This document shows positions 7,783-13,996 of a stretch of 14,015 bases of DNA, piece by piece. A program made the translations under genes and the position numbers. Below the pieces are notes generated by a model. It was not told where the DNA came from and made no database searches. It worked only from the letters and a program-made list of their open reading frames with translations. Numbering within the stretch: position 1 is the stretch's first letter; the number at the start of each line of letters is the position of its first letter. Origin of the DNA: Actinomycetota bacterium (GTDB lineage: Bacteria > Actinomycetota > Humimicrobiia > Humimicrobiales > Humimicrobiaceae); assembly GCA_018399435.1 (NCBI GenBank), contig JAGYOJ010000015.1, positions 1 to 14,015 of the forward strand, read 5' to 3'.

Positions 7783-8754
7783 TTATTCAAGCAATCTTCT
7801 CTGATTATATATAGTCCTAACCCTGTCAATTCCTACCGCTATCAGTATTAAAAGGCCCAGGTATGTTTGTTCCCAGTATACATTTGTTCCAAGCATTACC
7901 AGGCCATTTTTTATCATTACCATAATTGCTGCGCCCATAATTACTCCAAATGCAGAAATAAGGCCTCCATTTAGCGATGTTCCTCCAAGTATGGCTACAG
8001 CAAAGGAGACAATAAGCCAGTCCTGTCCGGTTACAGGGGGAGCTGTTCCCATCCTGGATACATAAAGCACTGCTGCCAATGCTGCTACAAAGCCTGAGAG
8101 GGCGTGGGATAATATCTTTATATTGGAGGAGTTTATTCCTGAAAACTTAGCAGCATCTAAGTTTTCTCCCACTGCAAGTATTCTTCTGCCCATTATGGTA
8201 AATTTAAAAAACAAAAACAGCACAATAAAGGCTATTATGGTAAATATTAATATAAAGGGTATGCCAAATACTTTACCCTTTCCTAGGACGGTAAAAGATA
8301 AGGGTATATTTACAAATGAATATCCTTGAGTAAAGCCAAAGTTTATCCCTGTAAATACAAAGGATGTTGCAAGCGTTACTATAAATGCGTTTATGCCAAA
8401 TTTAGCTGTTATTACTCCATTTATCAGCCCGCATGCAATTCCTACTGCAAGGGCTACAGCTACTGCTACTGTTCCATTAAAGCCCTGTATGTCCATAAGG
8501 TATCCTGCAGTAATTGTAGCAAGGCCTCCTATTGCCCCAACCGAGAGGTTCATATCCCCCACTACTAAAACTATTCCCTGCGCCAGCCCTACAAAGGCAT
8601 AAAGGGAGAGTGTCCTTCCTGTAGTATACATATTATATGGAGAAAGGAAATTATCTGATGCAATTGATAGAGCTGCAAACAGTATCAGCGCGGCTAAAAA
8701 CAAACCAAAGTTTCCATTAGTAAGGATGGATTTAAAATAATCTTTTTTGGCCAA
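7783..8754 (-). CDS. sugar ABC transporter permease (RbsC type)
   Basis: The membrane channel of the sugar importer, BPD_transp_2 family. Its 323 residues match the usual RbsC length of about 320, with roughly eight to ten hydrophobic segments, the first near residues 16-32. Family landmarks are DMNLSVGAIGGLAT (67-80), GENLDAAKFSGIN (196-208), which contacts the ATPase, and GGTSLNGG (257-264). The start is TTG at 8752-8754, supported by an AAGGAG box about 6 bp upstream and by the absence of a better start. It lies 28 bp after the gntR gene and 75 bp before the binding-protein gene, the widest gap in the operon. Only one permease gene is present, as usual for homodimeric RbsC-type channels. 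Specificity is not visible in the sequence. Confidence 0.96.
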   Translation of the reverse strand: MAKKDYFKSILTNGNFGLFLAALILFAALSIASDNFLSPYNMYTTGRTLSLYAFVGLAQGIVLVVGDMNLSVGAIGGLATITAGYLMDIQGFNGTVAVAVALAVGIACGLINGVITAKFGINAFIVTLATSFVFTGINFGFTQGYSFVNIPLSFTVLGKGKVFGIPFILIFTIIAFIVLFLFFKFTIMGRRILAVGENLDAAKFSGINSSNIKILSHALSGFVAALAAVLYVSRMGTAPPVTGQDWLIVSFAVAILGGTSLNGGLISAFGVIMGAAIMVMIKNGLVMLGTNVYWEQTYLGLLILIAVGIDRVRTIYNQRRLLE

Positions 8755-8782
8755 TTTGTGCTCCTTTTCCTTTTTGTAAAAG

Positions 8783-9526
8783 TTAATTATATTTGTTATT
8801 CATGTTTATTTTTCTTTTTGAAATAACCGCAAAATTCTTTTTAACAAATTCTATATGCCCTTTTAAACCTTCGACAGCTTTTTTCCTATTTTTGAATTTA
8901 ATATTTTCAAATATTTTCTTATGGTCCTCGTAAGTATCTGTCATAACTCCAGGCAGATTAGTAGTAGCAATTAAAATTTCAGAAATACTATATTTAAGTA
9001 ATGGGAAAATAACGTCAAAATAATTTTTTATAACTTTATTATGTGTAGACTCTGAAAGTTTTTTATGGAATTCATAATCAAGTTTTACAAATTGTTTTTT
9101 ATCTTTTTTTTCAATATAAAATTTTGTTAACTCTAGATTATCTTGTAATTGTTTTATATCTTTTTCATCCGCATTATCGATAGCTAAATTAACAACAATT
9201 GTTTCAAAAATTTCCCTAAATTCCAATAGATCTGGCATTAAACTATCATCTACCCTATAATGCAGCCTTGCTGGATTAAAAAAAGAATTAAGGGAAAAAT
9301 TTTTTACAAATGCGCCTACCCCTGGCTTTATTTCAATTATATCAACTAGCTCTAATGCCTGTAGTGCTTCCCTGACACTCCCCCTGCTAGTATTATATTT
9401 TTTGCATAGTTCTTTCTGGGAAGGCAGGGTTTGCCCTGAGGTTAAATTTCCTTTCTTAATATCACTCAAAATATTATCAATTATAATTCTTGGAGTTTTT
9501 TCTCTTACAGACATATAACCTATCAT
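8783..9526 (-). CDS. GntR-family transcriptional regulator, FadR/FCD type
   Basis: A DNA-binding regulator of 247 residues. The winged helix covers about residues 8-75 (LPSQKELCKKYNTSRGSVRE, then a wing at KPGVGAFV). An FCD effector domain covers about 95-232. The metal-site pattern of FCD proteins is complete: D150 and H154 in LDYEFHKKL, H202 in EDHKKIF and H224 in KGHIEF. The ligand is therefore probably a small carboxylate bound at a metal, as is known for many FadR-type regulators of sugar-acid catabolism. The start is uncertain. ATG at 9524-9526 has AGGAAG 10 bp upstream, but the predicted transcription start falls inside that box; ATG at 9512-9514 (Met5) has a short AGG nearby and fits the family's usual N-terminus. 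It lies 44 bp after lacI with its own promoter, and probably controls the transporter and catabolic genes and itself. Confidence 0.93.
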   Translation of the reverse strand: MIGYMSVREKTPRIIIDNILSDIKKGNLTSGQTLPSQKELCKKYNTSRGSVREALQALELVDIIEIKPGVGAFVKNFSLNSFFNPARLHYRVDDSLMPDLLEFREIFETIVVNLAIDNADEKDIKQLQDNLELTKFYIEKKDKKQFVKLDYEFHKKLSESTHNKVIKNYFDVIFPLLKYSISEILIATTNLPGVMTDTYEDHKKIFENIKFKNRKKAVEGLKGHIEFVKKNFAVISKRKINMNNKYN

Positions 9527-9533
9527 ACATGTA
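9526..9533. promoter_or_regulatory. short palindrome TACATGTA at the gntR start, possible operator
   Basis: A perfect 8-bp palindrome covering the first base of the gntR ATG and the seven bases upstream. It lies a few bases after the predicted transcription start of the gntR promoter, a position from which a bound regulator could block transcription. Its length and AT content mean chance occurrence is quite possible, and no second copy was noticed. Confidence 0.25.
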
Positions 9534-9545
9534 AAACTTCCTACT

Positions 9546-9574
9546 AATATATTTTATAAAACATATTTTGTCAA
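9546..9574 (-). promoter_or_regulatory. promoter of gntR and downstream genes, inside the lacI end
   Basis: On the minus strand a perfect -35 TTGACA (9569-9574) is followed by exactly 17 bp and a -10 TATATT (9546-9551, five of six consensus bases). Transcription would start near 9539. The lacI stop codon TGA (9571-9573) lies within the -35 box. This is the best match to a housekeeping sigma promoter in the window and would give gntR and the eight-gene tail its own transcript, separate from lacI. The assignment rests on motif match only. Confidence 0.7.
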
Positions 9575-10590
9575 TGTAAATCTTTCTTTGGCAATGAAGA
9601 TTTTCTTACTCTTAATTTTGTTTTTAATACTATATTTTGCAAATTTGATATTTGTTTAACTTTTTCATTAATTCTGCCTATCAATAATTCGGTTGCTAAT
9701 TTTCCTAATCTGTAAGTTGGTTGGCTAATGCAAGTTAAGGGAGGCTCCACTATATCAGTCCATTCCGGATCATCAAAACCAACTACTGCAATGTCTTCTG
9801 GCATTCTTAATCCCAATTTTTTAATAACTTTTATAGCGCCCATTGTTATATCTAAATTAGCAGTAAAAACTGCATCCGGGCTATCTCCATACTCCAATAA
9901 CTCACGGGCTAATTTAATGCCACTATCCATTTTAAAGGTCCCAATCTTTATAAAATTATTATTTGCTTTTAATCCTGCTTCCTCTAAAGCTTTTAAGTAT
10001 CCATCTAGCCTTTGCCTTCCTGTAGTCCTATCAGCATAGCCATTTATTATTGCAATCTTTTTATAGCCGTTCATTATTAAATGTTTAACAGCATTATATG
10101 CACCTTTAAAATTATCAACTGTCACCGAATCGCATTTTAACCCTTCAATTAATCTATCAACCAAAACAAGCTTTGTTTCTGTTTTTAAAATATACTTTAT
10201 ATAAGAAACCACTTTTTGTGTTGGGGTTAGTATAATGCCATCTACCTGGTTTGATTTTAAAATTTTTAAATACTTTAATTCTTCTATAGGATCGTCATCC
10301 CCATTACATAAAATTATATTGTAACCATATCTTTTTGCGGTATCCTCTATTGACTTTGCAAGAATAGAATAAAAATTTGATAAGACATTTCCAACTATTA
10401 CGCCAATAGTATGCGTTTTTTTACTTCTAAGGCTCCTGGCAATTGAATCCACTTCATAGTTAAGCTCTTCTATTGCATTTAATACCCTTTCTTTTAATTT
10501 AGGGCTAACAAACTTATTTTTATTTATAACGGCAGATACAGTTGCGCTAGAGACTCTAGCTTTTTTTGCGACATCCCTTTGTGTTACCAT
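9571..10590 (-). CDS. LacI-family transcriptional regulator
   Basis: A sugar-responsive repressor of 339 residues, the usual LacI/PurR length. The N-terminal helix-turn-helix (about 3-23, TQRDVAKKARVSSATVSAVI) and hinge helix (NYEVDSIARSLRSKK) are typical. From about residue 60 a periplasmic-binding-protein-like effector domain follows (TIGVIVGNVLSNFYS, the segment NGYADRTTGRQRLDGYLKAL, and VVGFDDPEWTDIVEPPLTCI). The ATG at 10588-10590 is preceded by TTTGGTTAATT, without a clear ribosome site, suggesting low-level synthesis. Two CG-centred 12-bp operators lie 12-35 bp upstream, so autoregulation is likely. Its stop codon is part of the promoter of the next gene, gntR. As first gene of the sugar operon it should respond to the imported sugar or an early intermediate; the effector is not deducible from the sequence. 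Confidence 0.96.
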   Translation of the reverse strand: MVTQRDVAKKARVSSATVSAVINKNKFVSPKLKERVLNAIEELNYEVDSIARSLRSKKTHTIGVIVGNVLSNFYSILAKSIEDTAKRYGYNIILCNGDDDPIEELKYLKILKSNQVDGIILTPTQKVVSYIKYILKTETKLVLVDRLIEGLKCDSVTVDNFKGAYNAVKHLIMNGYKKIAIINGYADRTTGRQRLDGYLKALEEAGLKANNNFIKIGTFKMDSGIKLARELLEYGDSPDAVFTANLDITMGAIKVIKKLGLRMPEDIAVVGFDDPEWTDIVEPPLTCISQPTYRLGKLATELLIGRINEKVKQISNLQNIVLKTKLRVRKSSLPKKDLH

Positions 10591-10601
10591 AATTAACCAA
10601 A

Positions 10602-10625
10602 CTATACGTTTAGCTATACGTATAG
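10602..10625. promoter_or_regulatory. tandem LacI-type operators forming a 24-bp inverted repeat
   Basis: Two 12-bp units stand back to back: CTATACGTTTAG (10602-10613) and CTATACGTATAG (10614-10625). They differ at one base. The second is a perfect palindrome centred on CG, the hallmark of LacI-family operators, and the first deviates in one pair. The whole 24 bp is itself an inverted repeat, 22 of 24 positions agreeing with the reverse complement. It covers the predicted lacI transcription start (near 10621), so a bound repressor would block initiation. Assignment to the adjacent LacI protein is inferred from position and motif style. Confidence 0.75.
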
Positions 10626-10627
10626 AT

Positions 10628-10655
10628 ATTATATTATTATATTAAGCTTTGCAAA
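10628..10655 (-). promoter_or_regulatory. lacI promoter (TTTGCA - 16 bp - TATAAT)
   Basis: On the minus strand a perfect -10 TATAAT lies at 10628-10633 and a partial -35 TTTGCA (four of six) at 10650-10655, 16 bp apart. The predicted start, about 7 bases on, falls in the operator block. A second TATAAT at 10636-10641 has no suitably spaced -35. No GC-rich hairpin with a T-run separates this from the acyltransferase gene upstream, so readthrough from there is possible. Confidence 0.6.
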
Positions 10656-10680
10656 TTAAATATAGAATTCTTTAAAACAC

Positions 10681-11241
10681 CTAATTGATTTCCTTTATAA
10701 CTTTAGCTGGATTGCCAACTGCAAGGCAACCGCCAGGAATTGACTCCAATACTAAAGAATGGGCTCCAATAGTAGTATTATTTCCTATTTTAACTGGCCC
10801 TAAAATAGTAGTATTGGTATAAAGGTTTACATTATTGCCAATTTCAGGATATCCAGGCTTCCCATGATGGAAAATAGAATGCCCCAAGCCACCCAAAACT
10901 ACATTAGAAAATATGCTTACATTCTCCCCTATTTTGACTCCCCGCCCTATCACAACTCCCGAAGGGTGCCAAATTCTGCAACCAGAGCCTATCTCAGAAC
11001 CTGGATCTATTTCAGCCCCTGTTAAAAAAAAATTTATTCTTGAACAAATTTCAGAAATTAGTCCTAATCTAATCCTAAATAATTTATGATAAAAACGGTA
11101 AAAAATTAAAGCCTGTACCCCAGGTTTAACAAGCAATATTCTTAATGCGCCCCAGAAACTTGGCTTGCCTTTTATTGTGCCATATTTACTAAAAAGGCGC
11201 CTTATATCCCCTATAAGGCTACCAGATTTTGTTTTTGCCAT
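10681..11241 (-). CDS. hexapeptide-repeat acyltransferase, CysE-like
   Basis: A 186-residue acyltransferase with a left-handed beta-helix, made of hexapeptide turns from about residue 74 (AEIDPGSEIGSGCRIW, GVVIGRGVKIGENVSI, the turns from GPVKIGNNTTIG to the end). The fold uses acetyl-CoA. The closest remembered relatives are serine O-acetyltransferase and the CysE-like O-acetyltransferases of polysaccharide clusters. His92 (WHPSGVVIG) aligns with catalytic His158 of E. coli CysE. Asp143 of CysE corresponds to Glu77 here, and His193 to Tyr131 (PGYPEIG). The usual long helical N-terminal domain of bacterial CysE is shortened to about 70 residues, as in EpsC-like forms. Serine as substrate is therefore uncertain; a sugar acceptor is an alternative. 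The ATG lacks a clear ribosome site and lies 13 bp after the small nuclease gene, suggesting coupling. No cysK is nearby. Confidence 0.85.
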   Translation of the reverse strand: MAKTKSGSLIGDIRRLFSKYGTIKGKPSFWGALRILLVKPGVQALIFYRFYHKLFRIRLGLISEICSRINFFLTGAEIDPGSEIGSGCRIWHPSGVVIGRGVKIGENVSIFSNVVLGGLGHSIFHHGKPGYPEIGNNVNLYTNTTILGPVKIGNNTTIGAHSLVLESIPGGCLAVGNPAKVIKEIN

Positions 11242-11254
11242 AACATAATTGAAA

Positions 11255-11650
11255 TTACTTATTTATATATTTAAATAGTAAGCTGTGGAAATCCTTTTTA
11301 TAAAAAAGCTTAATATTTACAGAAGGATATAATTTTTTTAATTCTTTTATTTTCTTATTTTTTTTAGTAACCAGCTTTTGATTCATAGTAGTAAGCTCTA
11401 TAAATAAATCATAATCAGTTAGATAAAAATCAGGTGTAAAGCTCTTGGTTACATTATTATCTTCATCCCAATTTAATGGAAAATTTTTAGGCTCATATTG
11501 CCATTTTATGCGGTAAAAATCTAGAATTCTTGCAAATTCCTTTTCACTTTCATGTGCGAACTTAAACTTTTCAGCATTTACGAATTCAGAATTAGGTTTA
11601 TTAGTTTTGTTGATATTATCTTTTATTTTGGGTTTATTGCCTTCCGTCAT
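11255..11650 (-). CDS. small PD-(D/E)XK-like nuclease domain protein
   Basis: A 131-residue protein not assigned to a named family. The first 25 residues are Lys/Asn-rich and probably disordered. The rest shows the order of a restriction-endonuclease-like fold: helix with E35/E38 (HESEKEFARILDFY), strand-turn FTPDFYL with D74, and strand FIELTT with E85, followed by lysines (QKLVTKKNKKIKEL) and a final strand-helix (NIKLFYKKDFHSLL). The usual ExK becomes E85-L-T87, so the catalytic lysine may come from K92 or later, or the protein may bind DNA without cutting. The ATG overlaps the DUF151 stop codon as ATGA (11647-11650), a sign of translational coupling. The acyltransferase gene follows 13 bp later. 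A DNA-repair or RNA/DNA-processing role with DUF151 is possible. No methyltransferase is adjacent, which argues against a restriction-modification system. Confidence 0.7.
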   Translation of the reverse strand: MTEGNKPKIKDNINKTNKPNSEFVNAEKFKFAHESEKEFARILDFYRIKWQYEPKNFPLNWDEDNNVTKSFTPDFYLTDYDLFIELTTMNQKLVTKKNKKIKELKKLYPSVNIKLFYKKDFHSLLFKYINK

Positions 11651-12150
11651 TCTTCTTTTTTAAAATCCTCCGGATAAACATTATCTAGAAAATCTTTAAA
11701 TTTATCTACTTCTTCTTCAATTGATTGAATTTCCAGTCCTGCTGATTTAATTACCTTTTCTTCAGCATATATTTCGCAATTACATCTAACTGCTAAAGCT
11801 ATGGCATCTGAAGGCCTTGAATCAATTTCTAGCTCTTCTTCATTATTATTTTCCATTCTTATAATTGCATAGAAAGTGTTATCCTTAATTTTAGTTATCT
11901 CAATCTTTTTAATTTTACAGTCGAGTATTTCCAATATATTAACCATTAAATCATGTGTCATGGGCCTAGGGGTTTTTATATCTGAAATCTCCATTGCTAT
12001 AGCAGAAGCCTCAAAAGCCCCAATCCATATAGGTAAATACCTGTTGCCGCCCTCTTCTTTTAAAAGAATTATTGGTTTCTGCGAAGGAACTTCTATTCTC
12101 ACGCCTTCAAGAGACATTTTTATTAAATTGTTTTTATTTTTATCATCCAT
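11647..12150 (-). CDS. bifunctional nuclease family protein (DUF151)
   Basis: A 167-residue cytoplasmic protein of the DUF151/bifunctional nuclease family; plant members have RNase and DNase activity, while bacterial members are mostly uncharacterised. The landmark motif DSRPSDAIALAVR (110-122) is intact, as are LPIWIGAFEASAIAM (39-53) and PRPMTHDLMVNIL (61-73). The acidic tail after residue 143 is common in the family. Two starts are possible: ATG at 12148-12150, which has no ribosome site, or Met12, which would begin right before SLEGVRIEVP as many relatives do but also lacks one. An extended -10 promoter lies about 33 bp upstream of the first ATG. Its stop codon overlaps the start of the PD-(D/E)XK-like gene by 4 bp, suggesting linked production. 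Confidence 0.92.
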   Translation of the reverse strand: MDDKNKNNLIKMSLEGVRIEVPSQKPIILLKEEGGNRYLPIWIGAFEASAIAMEISDIKTPRPMTHDLMVNILEILDCKIKKIEITKIKDNTFYAIIRMENNNEEELEIDSRPSDAIALAVRCNCEIYAEEKVIKSAGLEIQSIEEEVDKFKDFLDNVYPEDFKKEE

Positions 12151-12182
12151 GGGTATTATAAATATTTATCAATTTTGCATTA

Positions 12183-12191
12183 ATTATAACA
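12183..12191 (-). promoter_or_regulatory. extended -10 promoter before the DUF151 gene
   Basis: On the minus strand the sequence reads TGTTATAAT, a perfect -10 with the upstream TG of extended -10 promoters. No consensus -35 lies 17 bp further up; another TATAAT (12206-12211) occupies that place. Transcription would start near 12176, about 26 bases before the DUF151 ATG. It lies in the 96-bp gap after hpt, the widest gap in the window, and would make DUF151, the small nuclease and the acyltransferase a separate unit. Confidence 0.5.
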
Positions 12192-12246
12192 CTTAATATA
12201 TATTAATTATAGGTTGTGGGGGTCCAAGGATAACTGTCAATTTGGA

Positions 12247-12837
12247 TCATCTAATTGATTCAATATCTTTTTTTACAGCATCTATTTTTAACTCATATAT
12301 AGAATCAAGGTTCCTAAATTTTTGCTTATAGTCCAATCCATATCCAACTATATACTTTTCGCCAATATCAAATCCCTTATATTTTATATTTACATCAGCC
12401 ATTCTTCTAATATTTCTATCTAGTAGTGCACAGACTTCAATACTTTTTGGATACCTAGCTTTTAAGTTCCTAAGAAGATAGCTAATTGTTAAACCAGTGT
12501 CTATTATATCTTCAGTTACTAATACATGCTTGTTTTCTATTACTTCCTCAAGATCTTTTGTTATTCTAACTACTCCGCCACTCGTATCTGAAATCCCATA
12601 AGTAGAAATTCCCATAAAATCAATACTTAATGGCGCATTAATTGACCTCACAAGATCTGTAAGAAAAAATATTCCGCCCCGCAGTATACTAATTACAAGC
12701 AAATCCCTATCTTTGTAATCATTGGTAATTTGTTCCCCTAATTCCCTTATTTTTCCTTGAATTTGTGAACTAGAAAAAACAATTTCTCCAATGACATTTA
12801 TTTCCTCATATTCTTTTTTTAAATCTTTAAGTTCCAA
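12247..12837 (-). CDS. hpt: hypoxanthine phosphoribosyltransferase
   Basis: A purine-salvage enzyme joining hypoxanthine (often guanine) to PRPP to give IMP or GMP in the cytoplasm. The 196 residues carry the PRPP-binding loop VLVTEDIIDTGLT (105-117), the cis-peptide loop SILRGGIFF (50-58), the flexible-loop region FMGISTYG (74-81) and the base-binding end GFDIGEKYIVGYGLDY (155-170). The family usually has 170-185 residues. The extra length is an N-terminal stretch of about 10 charged residues and a short C-terminal helix. The start is TTG at 12835-12837 with a poor ribosome site; an in-frame ATG near the N-terminus is lacking, and translation is probably coupled to the DUF3048 gene, whose stop lies 4 bp upstream. 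The frequent partners tilS and ftsH are not here. Confidence 0.96.
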   Translation of the reverse strand: MELKDLKKEYEEINVIGEIVFSSSQIQGKIRELGEQITNDYKDRDLLVISILRGGIFFLTDLVRSINAPLSIDFMGISTYGISDTSGGVVRITKDLEEVIENKHVLVTEDIIDTGLTISYLLRNLKARYPKSIEVCALLDRNIRRMADVNIKYKGFDIGEKYIVGYGLDYKQKFRNLDSIYELKIDAVKKDIESIR

Positions 12838-12841
12838 TTTA

Positions 12842-13996
12842 TTAATAAATTACCCTATCAATGCTTTGAACCATAGACAGCCAGGTTATACCCCTGTTAA
12901 ATAGTATATCACTGCCTTCCAGATCTTTAAATTCAAATGGGTCTGATATGTTGTTTCTGCTCCATGTTCCTTCAATAACTTCTCCATCCATAAAAAACAT
13001 TGCCTTACCGCTATTTGTAGTCCTCACTATCATATGTCCAGCCGCATCACCTGAATTGACAATATCAGTTACCATAACCACTATATTATTTGCCGTAAGC
13101 TGTTCTCCACTTTCTCTATCCTCATGCGCTACGCTGCCCAGATATCTTAAATAATTATTTTCTTCCTTTACATATTCATAATCAACTTTATAATTTTCAT
13201 AAGAAAAATCTACCGTTATATTTTCAATAGTTCCCCTTTCTGAATTCGAGGCATCAATTTTAAATTTAAAAGGAGATTGGCCGCCTTCCAAATCAAAACC
13301 TAATCTTTCTGCATCTTCTTTTAAGTCTAATGTAGACATATAACCATTATGGGGCGCTTCCCTGCTGGAATCCCTCCAATGGGACGCCTGGGCAGTAACT
13401 GAACTATTGCCGCTTTGATCACCTAAAACACTTAATAGGTCCATATTCATATTTTCAACTATTTTATAGGCTTCAGGATATGTCCCCCAAAAACAATAAA
13501 TTGGATCAAAGCCCCTAGCAATTTCTGCATAATATTGCCTAGCGCTCCTTATAGGCCCTATAACCTCGGCATCATTTGATGAGTATATAGCCACAAATCT
13601 GGTTACCCCACCTTCATCTACTACTTCAAATACAACATCTGCTAAGTTAAGCCCAGATTGCGGCCTTGATTGCGGGCTATTTTCAACCATAATAGCAAAA
13701 GGCCTGCTATTATTTATCTTATCTGAAATTTGAAAACCTGATAAAATATTTATGTCTCCAGTAATTTCTTTTTTACTTATTTCAGTTTCTTCTTCTTCTG
13801 CATCTGTCTCTTCTTCTGCTTGCTCCCCAGCAGATTCATCAACACTTTCTTCAGCTTCAGGCTGGACTGATTCTGGCTCATTTGTTATTTCTGCTTCCTG
13901 GCTTGAGCAACTGCTTATTAAAAGGGAAAAAGAAATAATAATTGCTATTGTAACTATAATTATAATTTTTGTAATATTCCTATTTTTATGAGACAA
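12842..13996 (-). CDS. DUF3048 domain lipoprotein (YerB-like)
   Basis: An extracytoplasmic lipoprotein of 384 residues whose molecular function is unknown; the Bacillus relative is YerB. The signal segment is rich in Ile (10-27) and ends in lipobox LISSC with Cys30. A Glu/Ser-rich tether (33-76) leads to the DUF3048 N-terminal domain, with SRPFAIMVENSPQSRPQSGL (97-116), VVFEVVDEGGVTRFVAIY (121-138) and GPIRSARQYY (147-156). The C-terminal domain includes DGEVIEGTWSRNNISDPFEF. The start is TTG at 13994-13996, fixed by a strong GGAGGT box 8 bp upstream and by the complete signal peptide; no ATG fits. The promoter is outside the window. It probably shares a transcript with hpt, 4 bp downstream. 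Confidence 0.94.
   Translation of the reverse strand: MSHKNRNITKIIIIVTIAIIISFSLLISSCSSQEAEITNEPESVQPEAEESVDESAGEQAEEETDAEEEETEISKKEITGDINILSGFQISDKINNSRPFAIMVENSPQSRPQSGLNLADVVFEVVDEGGVTRFVAIYSSNDAEVIGPIRSARQYYAEIARGFDPIYCFWGTYPEAYKIVENMNMDLLSVLGDQSGNSSVTAQASHWRDSSREAPHNGYMSTLDLKEDAERLGFDLEGGQSPFKFKIDASNSERGTIENITVDFSYENYKVDYEYVKEENNYLRYLGSVAHEDRESGEQLTANNIVVMVTDIVNSGDAAGHMIVRTTNSGKAMFFMDGEVIEGTWSRNNISDPFEFKDLEGSDILFNRGITWLSMVQSIDRVIY

Noticed and set aside
10628..10641. Alternating TATTAT repeats as a microsatellite or origin element
   Set aside because: The stretch is short and is explained by overlapping -10 hexamers in an AT-rich promoter; no DnaA boxes seen.
11255..11650. Restriction-modification system
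   Set aside because: No methyltransferase or specificity gene is adjacent, and the nuclease-like protein is small and coupled to DUF151.
12206..12240. TTGACA (12235-12240) paired with TATAAT (12206-12211) as a promoter
   Set aside because: The spacer is 23 bp, too long for a standard promoter; the extended -10 at 12183-12191 is preferred.
12223..12246. Stem TCCAA/TTGGA after hpt as a terminator
   Set aside because: The stem has only 5 pairs and is followed by CCCCC rather than a T-run on the transcribed strand.
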